The notes below the pieces were generated by a model. The model was not told where the DNA came from and ran no database searches. It saw only the letters and a program-made list of their open reading frames with translations. A DNA stretch of 41,269 bases from assembly GCA_035623255.1 (NCBI GenBank), contig DASPTU010000129.1, positions 1 to 41,269 of the forward strand, written 5' to 3'. Within the stretch, counting starts at the first letter, position 1, and each line of letters begins with the position of its first letter. The stretch comes from JAFAGX01 sp035623255 (GTDB lineage Bacteria > Acidobacteriota > Terriglobia > Terriglobales > Acidobacteriaceae). Shown here piece by piece: positions 25,169-32,494 of this stretch. The translations under genes were made by a program, and so were the position numbers.

Positions 25169-26340
25169 GGCCAGGGGCCGAATTGCCAACCCAACAAGAA
25201 ATCGAACGCCGCTACCGCAATATTCGTTCCAGCATGGAGCGTGAAAACCTTGACGCGCTGATTGTCTGCGGCAATCAATATGCGGGATTTGAAGGCGCGG
25301 TGCTGTATACCTCGGGGTTCGAAATCGTTCATCGCTACGTATACGTCGTCCTCCCCCTTGAAGGGGAACCCACCCTGGTCTTTCCTCGCGAGGCGCGCTG
25401 GATTGGCGACAAGACCAAGCCGTGGGTTAATGATCAGGTTTGGCCCGATATTCCCGGACAGTGGATCCGGCAACGCGCCGCCGAGCGAGCCTGGAAGCGC
25501 GTCGGCGTTTACGGGCTGAACTTTGTAATGGCGGTGCGCGATTATCGCGAAGTTGTGAATGCGCCCTTTGAATTGGTGCCCTTCGATGTCCAGTTCGACA
25601 TGGCCCGCGCGGTCAAGAGTGAAGAGGAACTCGCAGAAATCCGCGATGCCATGGACATTATTCTGGACGGATTCTGGGCCATGGTTGCGGACTTTAGGCC
25701 AGGCAAAACCGAAGCGGAAATCATGGCTCCCGCAGTGGAAAGATTCTTTGCGCGCGGTGCTGGCCCGCGCATGATGAACATTCTGCTTTCCGGTACCAAG
25801 GGCGAAGCCGAAGCCTCCTTCAAGGTTCCTGCGCATCGAAAAGTTGAAAACGATGACCTCCTCCTCTACTCGCTGGAGATTACTGGCGCAGGGGGATATT
25901 GGGTAGAGTTTTCCCGGCCCCTGATAGGAGGGAAACTCAGTCCCAGAACCCAGGCCATGGCCGACGCCTACCCAGAGGCGCTGGAAGCAGCGCGGAAGCT
26001 AATGCGTGCCGGCGAGTTGGCCAGCAATGTTCACCGTGCGGTCGCCGACAGCTTTGCCAAGCACGGCTTTGCCCTCGGACATTTGTCGGGTCACAGCATC
26101 GGAGCCACGATGATCGAACATCCTGCGATCGGGGCAAACAGCAATGTTTCTTTACAGGAGAACATGATTTTCTCCTTGCATCCCCAGGTAGTCGACAAAG
26201 ACGGCAAGGTCTGTCTCTATACTCAGGACACGTACCGCATCGGTAAGAGCGAAGGTGAATGTTTGGCCGACGTGGAGTGGAAGTTCTACCGCGGAGGAGA
26301 AACCGAAAATCCGAAAGCTAGAGCCGGAGGTCACGAGTAA
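25150..26340 (+). CDS. M24-family creatinase-like hydrolase, copy 2, without canonical metal ligands
   Basis: A 396-aa pita-bread-fold protein related to the copy at 22725. The N-terminal domain has LDALIVCGNQYAGFEGAVLYTSGF. At the five metal positions of M24 peptidases it shows E243, E253 (GGYWVEFSRP), H315 (SGHSIGATMIEHP), H344 (FSLHPQV, normally IEPG) and Q359 (YTQDTYR, normally E). Only the histidine is canonical, which fits the metal-free creatinase-type group better than a peptidase. The GTG at 25150 overlaps the M20 gene by 19 bases; an in-frame TTG at 25183, preceded by AGGGG, is an alternative start. A hydrolase of a guanidino, amidine or cyclic amide compound is possible; this is inference. 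Confidence 0.82.
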   Translation: MRSPILGPGAELPTQQEIERRYRNIRSSMERENLDALIVCGNQYAGFEGAVLYTSGFEIVHRYVYVVLPLEGEPTLVFPREARWIGDKTKPWVNDQVWPDIPGQWIRQRAAERAWKRVGVYGLNFVMAVRDYREVVNAPFELVPFDVQFDMARAVKSEEELAEIRDAMDIILDGFWAMVADFRPGKTEAEIMAPAVERFFARGAGPRMMNILLSGTKGEAEASFKVPAHRKVENDDLLLYSLEITGAGGYWVEFSRPLIGGKLSPRTQAMADAYPEALEAARKLMRAGELASNVHRAVADSFAKHGFALGHLSGHSIGATMIEHPAIGANSNVSLQENMIFSLHPQVVDKDGKVCLYTQDTYRIGKSEGECLADVEWKFYRGGETENPKARAGGHE

Positions 26341-26469
26341 GAAGTCGGAGGTTGGAAGTGAGGTTAGAAGTGAGAATTTAGCAGCCCAAACTACTGCTTT
26401 GACGTCAGCATCCTAACTTCTGCATTCTGACTTCTTCCTTCTGACTTCTTCCTTCTAAACTTCAGAGTT
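26341..26469. repeat. Purine-rich/pyrimidine-rich intergenic repeat with opposing arms
   Basis: The gap between the second M24 gene and the second PanE-like gene has a purine-rich left arm (26341-26378, repeated GAAGT/GAGGTT words) and a pyrimidine-rich right arm (26411-26464) with two exact tandem copies of TTCTGACTTCTTCC (26425-26438 and 26439-26452). The arms are imperfect reverse complements, and the centre can close with AGCAG (26380-26384) and CTGCT (26394-26398). It would fold into a long imperfect hairpin. It looks like a dispersed intergenic element rather than a promoter. Confidence 0.6.
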
Positions 26470-27393
26470 ATGCGAATTTGCATCGTAGGTTGCGGAGCTG
26501 TGGGCAGCTTGTTTGCCGCGCATCTGGCCAAGGCCGGTGAAGCGGAGGTCTGGGCGTACGACGTGTGGAAGGAACACACGGCGGCTATTCGGCAATCCGG
26601 ACTGCGGTTGTCAGGCGCCGATGAGTTCACAGTTCGCGTTAACGCCACCAGTGACCCCAAAGAACTGCCACGCTGCGATTACGGCATTGTCGCGACCAAA
26701 GCCATTCATACGAAAACAGCCATCGCGCAAGTCAGACATATCTTTGACGAGAACAGCGCCGTCTGTTCGGTGCAAAACGGAGTTGGCAACGAGGAGCTCA
26801 TCGCCGAGCACGTCAAGTTTGTTATTCGTGGCACGACGTTTCCCGCTGGGCATCCGATCTCACCTGGGCACATCGGCTTCGATATCAAGGGTGACACGTG
26901 GCTCGGGCCTTTCGAGCCAACAAACACTCCTATGCAAAAAGTGGAGGAATTGGCCGGCTTGATGACACGCTCCGGGATGAAGACCTTTGCTCTCAAAGAT
27001 GCGCGTGGGGCACAGTGGACCAAGCTGATTTTTAACGCGGCAACCAACCCTGTGGGCGCGCTCACATTGTTGCACCATGGTGCTGCTACGCGGTTCGGTC
27101 CGACTGGCGAACTCTTCAATCAGCTGATCGCGGAAGGCGAGGCGGTCGCGAGGAAGATCGGTATCGAACTGCACGACGATCCGCGGAATCTGGTACAGAA
27201 AGGGGCCAATGCTCCCGGCAAACACCGCGCCAGCATGCTGCAGGATGTCTTGGCTAAACGCCAGACCGAGGTTGATTTCATGAATGGCGCAATTGTGCAC
27301 TGGGGCAGCAAAGTCGGCGTGCCGACTCCCTTGAATCACGCGCTTTGGGCGCTGATTAAGGGGCTCGAACATTCCTGGCAGGATCCAGCATAG
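26470..27393 (+). CDS. Ketopantoate-reductase-like NADP-dependent oxidoreductase (ApbA/PanE family), copy 2
   Basis: A 307-aa protein clearly related to the gene at 21673 across its whole length (for example RICIVGCGAVGSLFAAHLA, RGTTF, WLGPFEP, TKLIFNAATNPVGALTL, TEVDFMNGAIV). The NADP motif, catalytic lysine and C-terminal glutamate are intact. A run shared by both copies, GDTWLGPFEP here and TATWLGPFEP in copy 1, is a good diagnostic of the subfamily. The two copies enclose the M24-M20-M24 triplet and probably arose by duplication, then diverged to reduce related 2-oxo compounds. A repeat element fills the upstream gap; no clear ribosome site was seen. Confidence 0.87.
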   Translation: MRICIVGCGAVGSLFAAHLAKAGEAEVWAYDVWKEHTAAIRQSGLRLSGADEFTVRVNATSDPKELPRCDYGIVATKAIHTKTAIAQVRHIFDENSAVCSVQNGVGNEELIAEHVKFVIRGTTFPAGHPISPGHIGFDIKGDTWLGPFEPTNTPMQKVEELAGLMTRSGMKTFALKDARGAQWTKLIFNAATNPVGALTLLHHGAATRFGPTGELFNQLIAEGEAVARKIGIELHDDPRNLVQKGANAPGKHRASMLQDVLAKRQTEVDFMNGAIVHWGSKVGVPTPLNHALWALIKGLEHSWQDPA

Positions 27394-27411
27394 TCGGTAA
27401 CTAGGAGATTC

Positions 27412-28482
27412 ATGGCAATTCCCTTCAACATTGGTGTTCTGCAACTCAGCATGGAGCCAGTGCGCGAGACGCTAGCGATGGCCAAGGCCTGCGAGGAAGC
27501 AGGATTCGATACGTTCTGGATCGCGGAAGCCTATCCCTGGTGGCGTAAGCATTCGTTCGAGGCGCGATCGTCAACCGCGATTTTGGCCATCATCGCGAAC
27601 CAGACAAAGCGGATTCAACTCGGGTGGGGAATTATTTCTCCTTACACCCGCCATCCGGTGCAGATCGCCATGGAAGCCAGGGTCATGCAGGACCTGGCCG
27701 GTGACCGTTTTTTGCTAGGGCTCGGCGCTTCGAAAATCTTTATGAAAGAGATCGGAGAAGGCGAGGGCGAGAAAGTCGGGCCGGCAACTGTGATGCGCGA
27801 GAGCGTCGACATAATTAAGGGTGTGCTCCAGGGCGATGCTTTCGACTACAAAGGCAAAGTGTTTGCGGCGAGCGTTCCGCCATTAAAGGCAGAGGCGCAT
27901 ACCTCGCACGGCATTCCTCCGATCTACATCGCCGCGACCGGCCCGGTTTTGCAGAAGATGTCAGGTTCCCTCGGAGATGGCCTGCTGACCGCCAGCATCA
28001 CAACTCCGGAGTTTGTTCGCTATTCCCGCAAGAATATGGAAGAAGGCGCGCGCAAGGCGGGGAAAGACCCTTCGCGGCTCGTCCTTGGTTCAGTGATTGT
28101 CGGAAGCATCAGCCGAGACTCCGCGAAGGGTAAGGAAGGCGCGCGTGAGCAGGCGGCTATGTATCTCGCCAACAAAGTGCAGAATATTGCTGCCTCGGCG
28201 GATGTGTTGCTGCAATGTGCAGGCTTAACCTTTGACGAGTTGCGCCCGGTTGCGGATGCGATGGAGAAAGGCGGACGCAAGGCAGCTGCAAAAGCCGTGA
28301 GCGACGAAATCCTGCGAAAGGTGTGTCCGATTGCGGGAACGCCCCCTGAATGCATACAGCAAATTGAGGTGTATCGCGATGCAGGGTGCACTCACATCAT
28401 GCTTGAAATCTGGGGTGATGACCGGCTGGGCCAGGCGAAACTGTTTGGCGAGGCGGTCTTGCCACACTTTCGCCGAGCATAG
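27412..28482 (+). CDS. LLM-class flavin-dependent oxidoreductase (methylene-H4MPT reductase-like)
   Basis: A 356-aa TIM-barrel protein of the luciferase-like monooxygenase family, close to F420-dependent Mer-type reductases. Features are the N-terminal CEEAGFDTFWIAEAYPW, LGWGIISPYTRHPVQIAMEA, the core GDRFLLGLGASKIFMKEIG, and GIPPIYIAATGPVLQKMSGSLGDG. The cofactor could be F420 or FMN; the sequence alone does not decide. It starts 18 bases after the second PanE-like gene with AGGAG before the ATG, and ends only five bases from the convergent homocitrate-synthase-like gene. In a catabolic set it might be a monooxygenase or a hydride-transfer enzyme acting on the same compound as the Mo hydroxylase. 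Confidence 0.88.
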   Translation: MAIPFNIGVLQLSMEPVRETLAMAKACEEAGFDTFWIAEAYPWWRKHSFEARSSTAILAIIANQTKRIQLGWGIISPYTRHPVQIAMEARVMQDLAGDRFLLGLGASKIFMKEIGEGEGEKVGPATVMRESVDIIKGVLQGDAFDYKGKVFAASVPPLKAEAHTSHGIPPIYIAATGPVLQKMSGSLGDGLLTASITTPEFVRYSRKNMEEGARKAGKDPSRLVLGSVIVGSISRDSAKGKEGAREQAAMYLANKVQNIAASADVLLQCAGLTFDELRPVADAMEKGGRKAAAKAVSDEILRKVCPIAGTPPECIQQIEVYRDAGCTHIMLEIWGDDRLGQAKLFGEAVLPHFRRA

Positions 28483-28487
28483 TTCGC

Positions 28488-29684
28488 CTACGCTTTCACG
28501 GGGACCGTAAACTCGCGCACTACTTCGCGAAACTCTTCGTTGCTCAATAGTCCGCGCTTCGCGATGGCCCGCCGTTTCACTTCCGCCAGGATCGGGGCGC
28601 GCTGTTCAGGGGCGATTTGTAACCCCAGCTCTTTGCATTTCAGATCGATGCTATCCACGCCGCTCTTCTTCCCGAGCACAATTTTCCGCTCCGCATTGAC
28701 CAGTTCGGACGAATACGGCTCGATTGCCTCCGGAATATGAAACTGGCTCGCCACTGCTCCGCTTTCGCGAACAAAAAGGTTGTCGCCTACTAGCGGCTTC
28801 CAGGCATCTAGCTTGTAACCGGCCGCTTTGGCGACTGCGGATGACACGTCGCGTGTTCTCGTGAGATCGAGCGCAACTGGCACGTCGTAGAGGCAGCGCA
28901 GTGCAAGAGCAGTCTCGCAGATGTCTGCATTGCCGGCGCGCTCCCCCATGCCATTAATCGTGCCCTGGATCCAGGTTGCACCGCCTCGCACAGCAGCCAC
29001 AGCACAAGCCGTCGCCATTCCGAAATCGTTGTGCCCATGCCAATGCACCGGAACTGATGACCCAATCCAACCACAAACTTGCCCGACGAGAAATTCTGAT
29101 GCCTCCGGTCCACACGCGCCGATCGTATCTACGACGACAATCTCTTTTGCTCCGGCATCCAGAACTGCGAGGTAGATCTTCTTCAGAAATTCGAGTTCGG
29201 TGCGCGTGCCGTCAACGGCAAAGAACGCCACCGTAATGTTGTTCTGGGCGGCGAATGAGACGGCATCCACTACTCGTTTCAGCACGTCCTCGCGTGACAG
29301 ACTGTATGCTTTTAATTTCAGATCGCTCGTCGGAGCTTCAATTACAGAGGCCTTCAATCCCAACCGTAATAGCTCTTCGATGTCGCCTTTTACCGCTCGC
29401 GAGAATCCCCACAGTTCGGCTGTCAACTTTGCTTTCTGCATCAACTGAATGGCTTCGGCGTCTTCGGGGGCAACCCGCGGGAACCCGGCTTCAATCCGGC
29501 TTACCCCCAGTTCGTCGAGCTTGTGAGCAATCTCGAGTTTCTGCTGAGGTGAGAATACGACACCAACGGTTTGCTCGCCATCGCGCAAGGTCGTGTCGTA
29601 GAAGCGAATTTCTCGCTTCGGAAATTTCGCGCGCACCTCTTCCCGCCGGTTTAATTCACTGACCCAGATTTTGGAGTTGTTCAT
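28488..29684 (-). CDS. Homocitrate/2-isopropylmalate synthase-like acyl-CoA condensing enzyme (HMGL-like), short form
   Basis: A 398-aa DRE-TIM metallolyase. The catalytic signature TTLRDGEQTVGV contains R34, D35 and the general-base-region residues E37-Q38. The divalent-metal histidines lie in H216-G-H218-N-D (HWHGHNDFGMA), and GTINGMGERAGNAD is the CoA-binding glycine-rich stretch. It lacks the C-terminal LeuA regulatory domain (the whole protein is 398 aa), so leucine-type feedback is not expected; this length fits homocitrate synthase (NifV-like) enzymes. It should condense an acyl-CoA with a 2-oxoacid. No nif or lysine-pathway genes accompany it. It is the second gene of a leftward pair with the FAH-family gene (45-base gap). 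Confidence 0.87.
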   Translation of the reverse strand: MNNSKIWVSELNRREEVRAKFPKREIRFYDTTLRDGEQTVGVVFSPQQKLEIAHKLDELGVSRIEAGFPRVAPEDAEAIQLMQKAKLTAELWGFSRAVKGDIEELLRLGLKASVIEAPTSDLKLKAYSLSREDVLKRVVDAVSFAAQNNITVAFFAVDGTRTELEFLKKIYLAVLDAGAKEIVVVDTIGACGPEASEFLVGQVCGWIGSSVPVHWHGHNDFGMATACAVAAVRGGATWIQGTINGMGERAGNADICETALALRCLYDVPVALDLTRTRDVSSAVAKAAGYKLDAWKPLVGDNLFVRESGAVASQFHIPEAIEPYSSELVNAERKIVLGKKSGVDSIDLKCKELGLQIAPEQRAPILAEVKRRAIAKRGLLSNEEFREVVREFTVPVKA

Positions 29685-29729
29685 TCGATTTTCAGGAACC
29701 GCCTATGTTTGCACTCTGACTCTGCGGGC

Positions 29730-30758
29730 TCATGTCCCCGTCTGCTGTGTAGCCAAAGCCGCAGGCTTGTGGCCGTAGGCCTCTTCCCAGGAGATCACGC
29801 GGTTGCGCAAGACTCCGATCTCTTCAATTTCGCATTCCATCACGTCGCCGACTTTTAAATACCAGGCCTTCGGGTCCCCGCTGAATGCAGCTACTCCCGA
29901 CACCGTGCCGGTCGAGACTACGTCACCCGCGCTATACCCCATGGGAGAATAGTGGGAGAGTATCTCGGGGATCTTCACCGACATCTTGCTTGAATGCGAA
30001 CGCTGGCGCGGTCTCCCATTGACCCGCAGCTCCATCGCCAGGTTGTGTGGATCACGAATTTCGTCTGCCGTAACGATCCACGGCCCAAGCGGACAAAATG
30101 TATCGATGCCCTTACAAAAGCTGAATACTCCCGACTTCATTTCCTGGCGCTGAATGTCACGCGCCGTGATGTCGTTGAAAATTACGTATCCTCCGACATA
30201 CTCCTCAGCCTCTTCAGGGGAGAAGTTTTTGCCGGATTTCTTCAGCACGATCGCCAGTTCTAACTCGTAGTCGAGCTCATGCGTAAGATGCTCGGGATAG
30301 ACCACCGCTTCGTCATGCCCAATGATCGCGTCCACATTCTGAAAAAAGACGATCCAGGGAAGGACGGGATGCGAAAACCCAGCCTTCGTGGCTTCTTCAT
30401 GATGCTCGTGGAAGTTTCCTGCAGTGTGAAGAAACTTCTTGGGAATTATGGGAGCCTTGAGAGTGACTGCCTCGGGGGCATACGAAATCACCTCGCCACT
30501 TGGTCCTACAGGATCGGCAACTTGCTGCGCGTGCAGAAGGGCTTTGCGAGCCGCCTCCAGGCTCGTGTCCCCACCCTCGAACAAAGCTCGCATGTTCGCC
30601 GGAACAATGGCGTCGGCGAGCCGGTAAAAAGCACTTTCATTCTCGATATCGCGCAAATACAAAGCAAACGCAGAGTTGAGGTCAGCAATCTGGCTATCGG
30701 CCGTCATAGCGCCGATGCGGGAACGCCGCGCGGGATCTTCAAAGGTGACGAGTCGCAT
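29730..30758 (-). CDS. Fumarylacetoacetate hydrolase (FAH) family protein
   Basis: A 342-aa metal-dependent hydrolase/decarboxylase of 2,4-dioxo or 2-oxo-enoic acids. The FAH core has IPKKFLHTAGNFHEHHEE, metal ligands in the THELDYELELAIVL stretch (E165 and E167) and in VIFNDITARDIQ (D196), and the substrate-loop region FCKGIDTFCPLGPWIVT. SGDVVSTGTVSG-type closing motif (here AGDVVSTGTVSGV) is present. Family members act late in aromatic and sugar-acid catabolism (fumarylpyruvate, acylpyruvate, 2-keto-3-deoxy acids). It leads a leftward two-gene transcript with the condensing enzyme, divergent from the Tat-exported M20 homologue, with a likely shared control region at 30759-30907. Confidence 0.9.
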   Translation of the reverse strand: MRLVTFEDPARRSRIGAMTADSQIADLNSAFALYLRDIENESAFYRLADAIVPANMRALFEGGDTSLEAARKALLHAQQVADPVGPSGEVISYAPEAVTLKAPIIPKKFLHTAGNFHEHHEEATKAGFSHPVLPWIVFFQNVDAIIGHDEAVVYPEHLTHELDYELELAIVLKKSGKNFSPEEAEEYVGGYVIFNDITARDIQRQEMKSGVFSFCKGIDTFCPLGPWIVTADEIRDPHNLAMELRVNGRPRQRSHSSKMSVKIPEILSHYSPMGYSAGDVVSTGTVSGVAAFSGDPKAWYLKVGDVMECEIEEIGVLRNRVISWEEAYGHKPAALATQQTGT

Positions 30759-30824
30759 ATCTTACCTGGCAGTAGAAGTGTAGTGATTGTAGATGCGCCA
30801 AGGCAATACTTGCCAATCGTCGTG

Positions 30825-30864
30825 GCCACTCTTCGGTGCCATCTCAATCTTGCGCAAGAGTGGC
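30825..30864. promoter_or_regulatory. 9-bp inverted repeat with nested palindrome in divergent promoter region
   Basis: GCCACTCTT (30825-30833) and its exact complement AAGAGTGGC (30856-30864) flank 22 bases, and a perfect 10-base palindrome CTTGCGCAAG (30849-30858) overlaps the right arm. A shorter GGCAA-TAC-TTGCC hairpin lies just upstream at 30802-30814. The position between two divergent genes suits a dimeric regulator's operator. Which regulator binds is unknown. Confidence 0.35.
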
Positions 30865-30907
30865 AGGCCTGGACGAAGGCCTCGGTTTGCGATTATCCTC
30901 TCGGCTC

Positions 30908-32413
30908 ATGAACCGACGAACGTTTCTTCAGGGCGCCTTGGCGGGTGCAGCGACCTTGGCCATTCCGCACGGTGTAACTGCCGATGACAGCGATCTCAGT
31001 CCAATCTGGCTGCAGATTGAAAAGCATCACGATGAGGCCGTCCAGCGCTTGCAGGAATGGATTCGGCAGCCTTCGATCGCGGCTGAAAACCGGGGTGTGA
31101 CCGAGGGCTGCGATCTCACGATGCGTTTCCTCCGGGACGCTGGATTCGGTGAGGTCACGAAAATATCAACCGACGGGCAGCCCGGAATCTTCGCAAAATT
31201 CGACGCGGGCGCTCCCAAAACGCTCGGGCTTTATTTTATGTACGACGTAAAGCAAGTGGACCCCAGCGAGTGGTCCTCCCCTCCATGGGCTGCCGCCTTG
31301 GTCGACAAGCCCGGTGTCGGGACTGTTCTCGTCGGGCGAGGTGCCGTAAATCAAAAAGGGCCCGAGGCTTCCTTCATCGCCGCGCTTCATTCGATTCGTG
31401 CGGCAGGCCGAAAGCCGCCGGTCAATCTGGTGTTGGTGGCGGAAGGCGAAGAAGAAATCGGATCGCCGCATTTTCCCCAGATCGTGCGTCGGCCTGAGGT
31501 TATCGCCGCGCTGAGACCTTGCGTCGGAATCTTCATGCCATCCGCCGAGCAGGATCTTGATGGCATGGTCACAATGACGCTGGGTGCCAAGGGTGTCGTT
31601 GAACTCGAAATGGTCTCAAGCGGTGAGCGCTGGGGCCGCGGGCCGCGTCACGACATTCATTCCAGCAACAAGGCTCGCGTCGATAGTCCAGCATGGCATT
31701 TGGTTGAAGCGTTGGTTACTCTGGTCTCGGCTGACGGCAACGATCCCGCGATTGAAGGCTTCGCCGACAAAGCGCGGCCGCTTTCCGCGACGGAAAAATC
31801 CATGATTGCTACCGCCGCACAGCGCCTGAACGAAGGAGTGGCCAAGAAACAACTCGGCGTTGAGCATTGGGTTCACGATGTCAGCTGGCAAGAGGCGCTC
31901 GAACTGCTCATGTCCCGTCCCACCGTGAACATCGAGGGACTGGTAGGCGGCTACACCGGACCCGGCGGAAAGACCATCCTTCCTCATCGTGCGGTGGCCA
32001 AGATTGACATGCGCCTTGTCCCCGATATGAAAGCTACCGAAGCCTTGGCAGCGTTGAAGGCTCATCTTGCAAAACATGGGTTCAGCGATATTGAGGTCAA
32101 CATGTCGGGTGGATACGACCCGCACAGCACGTCGGCGGATGCTGCACTGGTTCGCGCACAAGTCTCGGTTTATAAGCGCGACGGCATCGATCCCATCGTT
32201 CTGCCTCGAAGTGCTGGATCCTGGCCTGGTTATGTGTTTACCGACGAACCGCTGCACCTCGCAGCTGGCCACTTTGGACTCGGCCATGGCAGCGGGGCCC
32301 ACGCGCCCGATGAATACTATGTAATCGAGTCGAAAAACGAAAAGGTACGGGGGATGGATGGCGCCGTGCGCTCCTTTGTCGAGTATCTTTACGAAGTGGC
32401 AAGAACGACGTAA
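30908..32413 (+). CDS. Tat-exported M20-family peptidase homologue with altered metal site
   Basis: 501 aa from the ATG at 30908, which starts a twin-arginine signal (NRRTFLQGALAGAATLAI, cleavage near VTA). An upstream in-frame extension to 30836 would destroy that signal and is rejected. The rest resembles M20 dipeptidases: YDVKQVDPSEWSSPPW, a glycine-rich GRGAVNQKGP, EGEEEIGSP (E181-E183) and the C-terminal GSGAHAPDEY (H465). But the first histidine ligand is M111 (FMYDV, normally HYDV) and the bridging aspartate is N148 (normally DxKG), so two canonical ligands are missing. It would fold in the cytoplasm and act in the periplasm. It may bind one metal or have lost peptidase activity. Confidence 0.85.
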   Translation: MNRRTFLQGALAGAATLAIPHGVTADDSDLSPIWLQIEKHHDEAVQRLQEWIRQPSIAAENRGVTEGCDLTMRFLRDAGFGEVTKISTDGQPGIFAKFDAGAPKTLGLYFMYDVKQVDPSEWSSPPWAAALVDKPGVGTVLVGRGAVNQKGPEASFIAALHSIRAAGRKPPVNLVLVAEGEEEIGSPHFPQIVRRPEVIAALRPCVGIFMPSAEQDLDGMVTMTLGAKGVVELEMVSSGERWGRGPRHDIHSSNKARVDSPAWHLVEALVTLVSADGNDPAIEGFADKARPLSATEKSMIATAAQRLNEGVAKKQLGVEHWVHDVSWQEALELLMSRPTVNIEGLVGGYTGPGGKTILPHRAVAKIDMRLVPDMKATEALAALKAHLAKHGFSDIEVNMSGGYDPHSTSADAALVRAQVSVYKRDGIDPIVLPRSAGSWPGYVFTDEPLHLAAGHFGLGHGSGAHAPDEYYVIESKNEKVRGMDGAVRSFVEYLYEVARTT

Positions 32414-32494
32414 GACCTGTTTTCTCAACTACGACCGCTGGCCGCCGTACTGAGCCTTCCAGCTTGCTCGATCGGTCGGCGGACATGAGCACCG

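Noticed and set aside
28488..29684. leuA (2-isopropylmalate synthase of leucine synthesis)
   Set aside because: At 398 aa it lacks the C-terminal regulatory domain of LeuA and has no leuB, leuC, leuD or ilv genes beside it; a homocitrate-synthase-like or other condensing role is left open.
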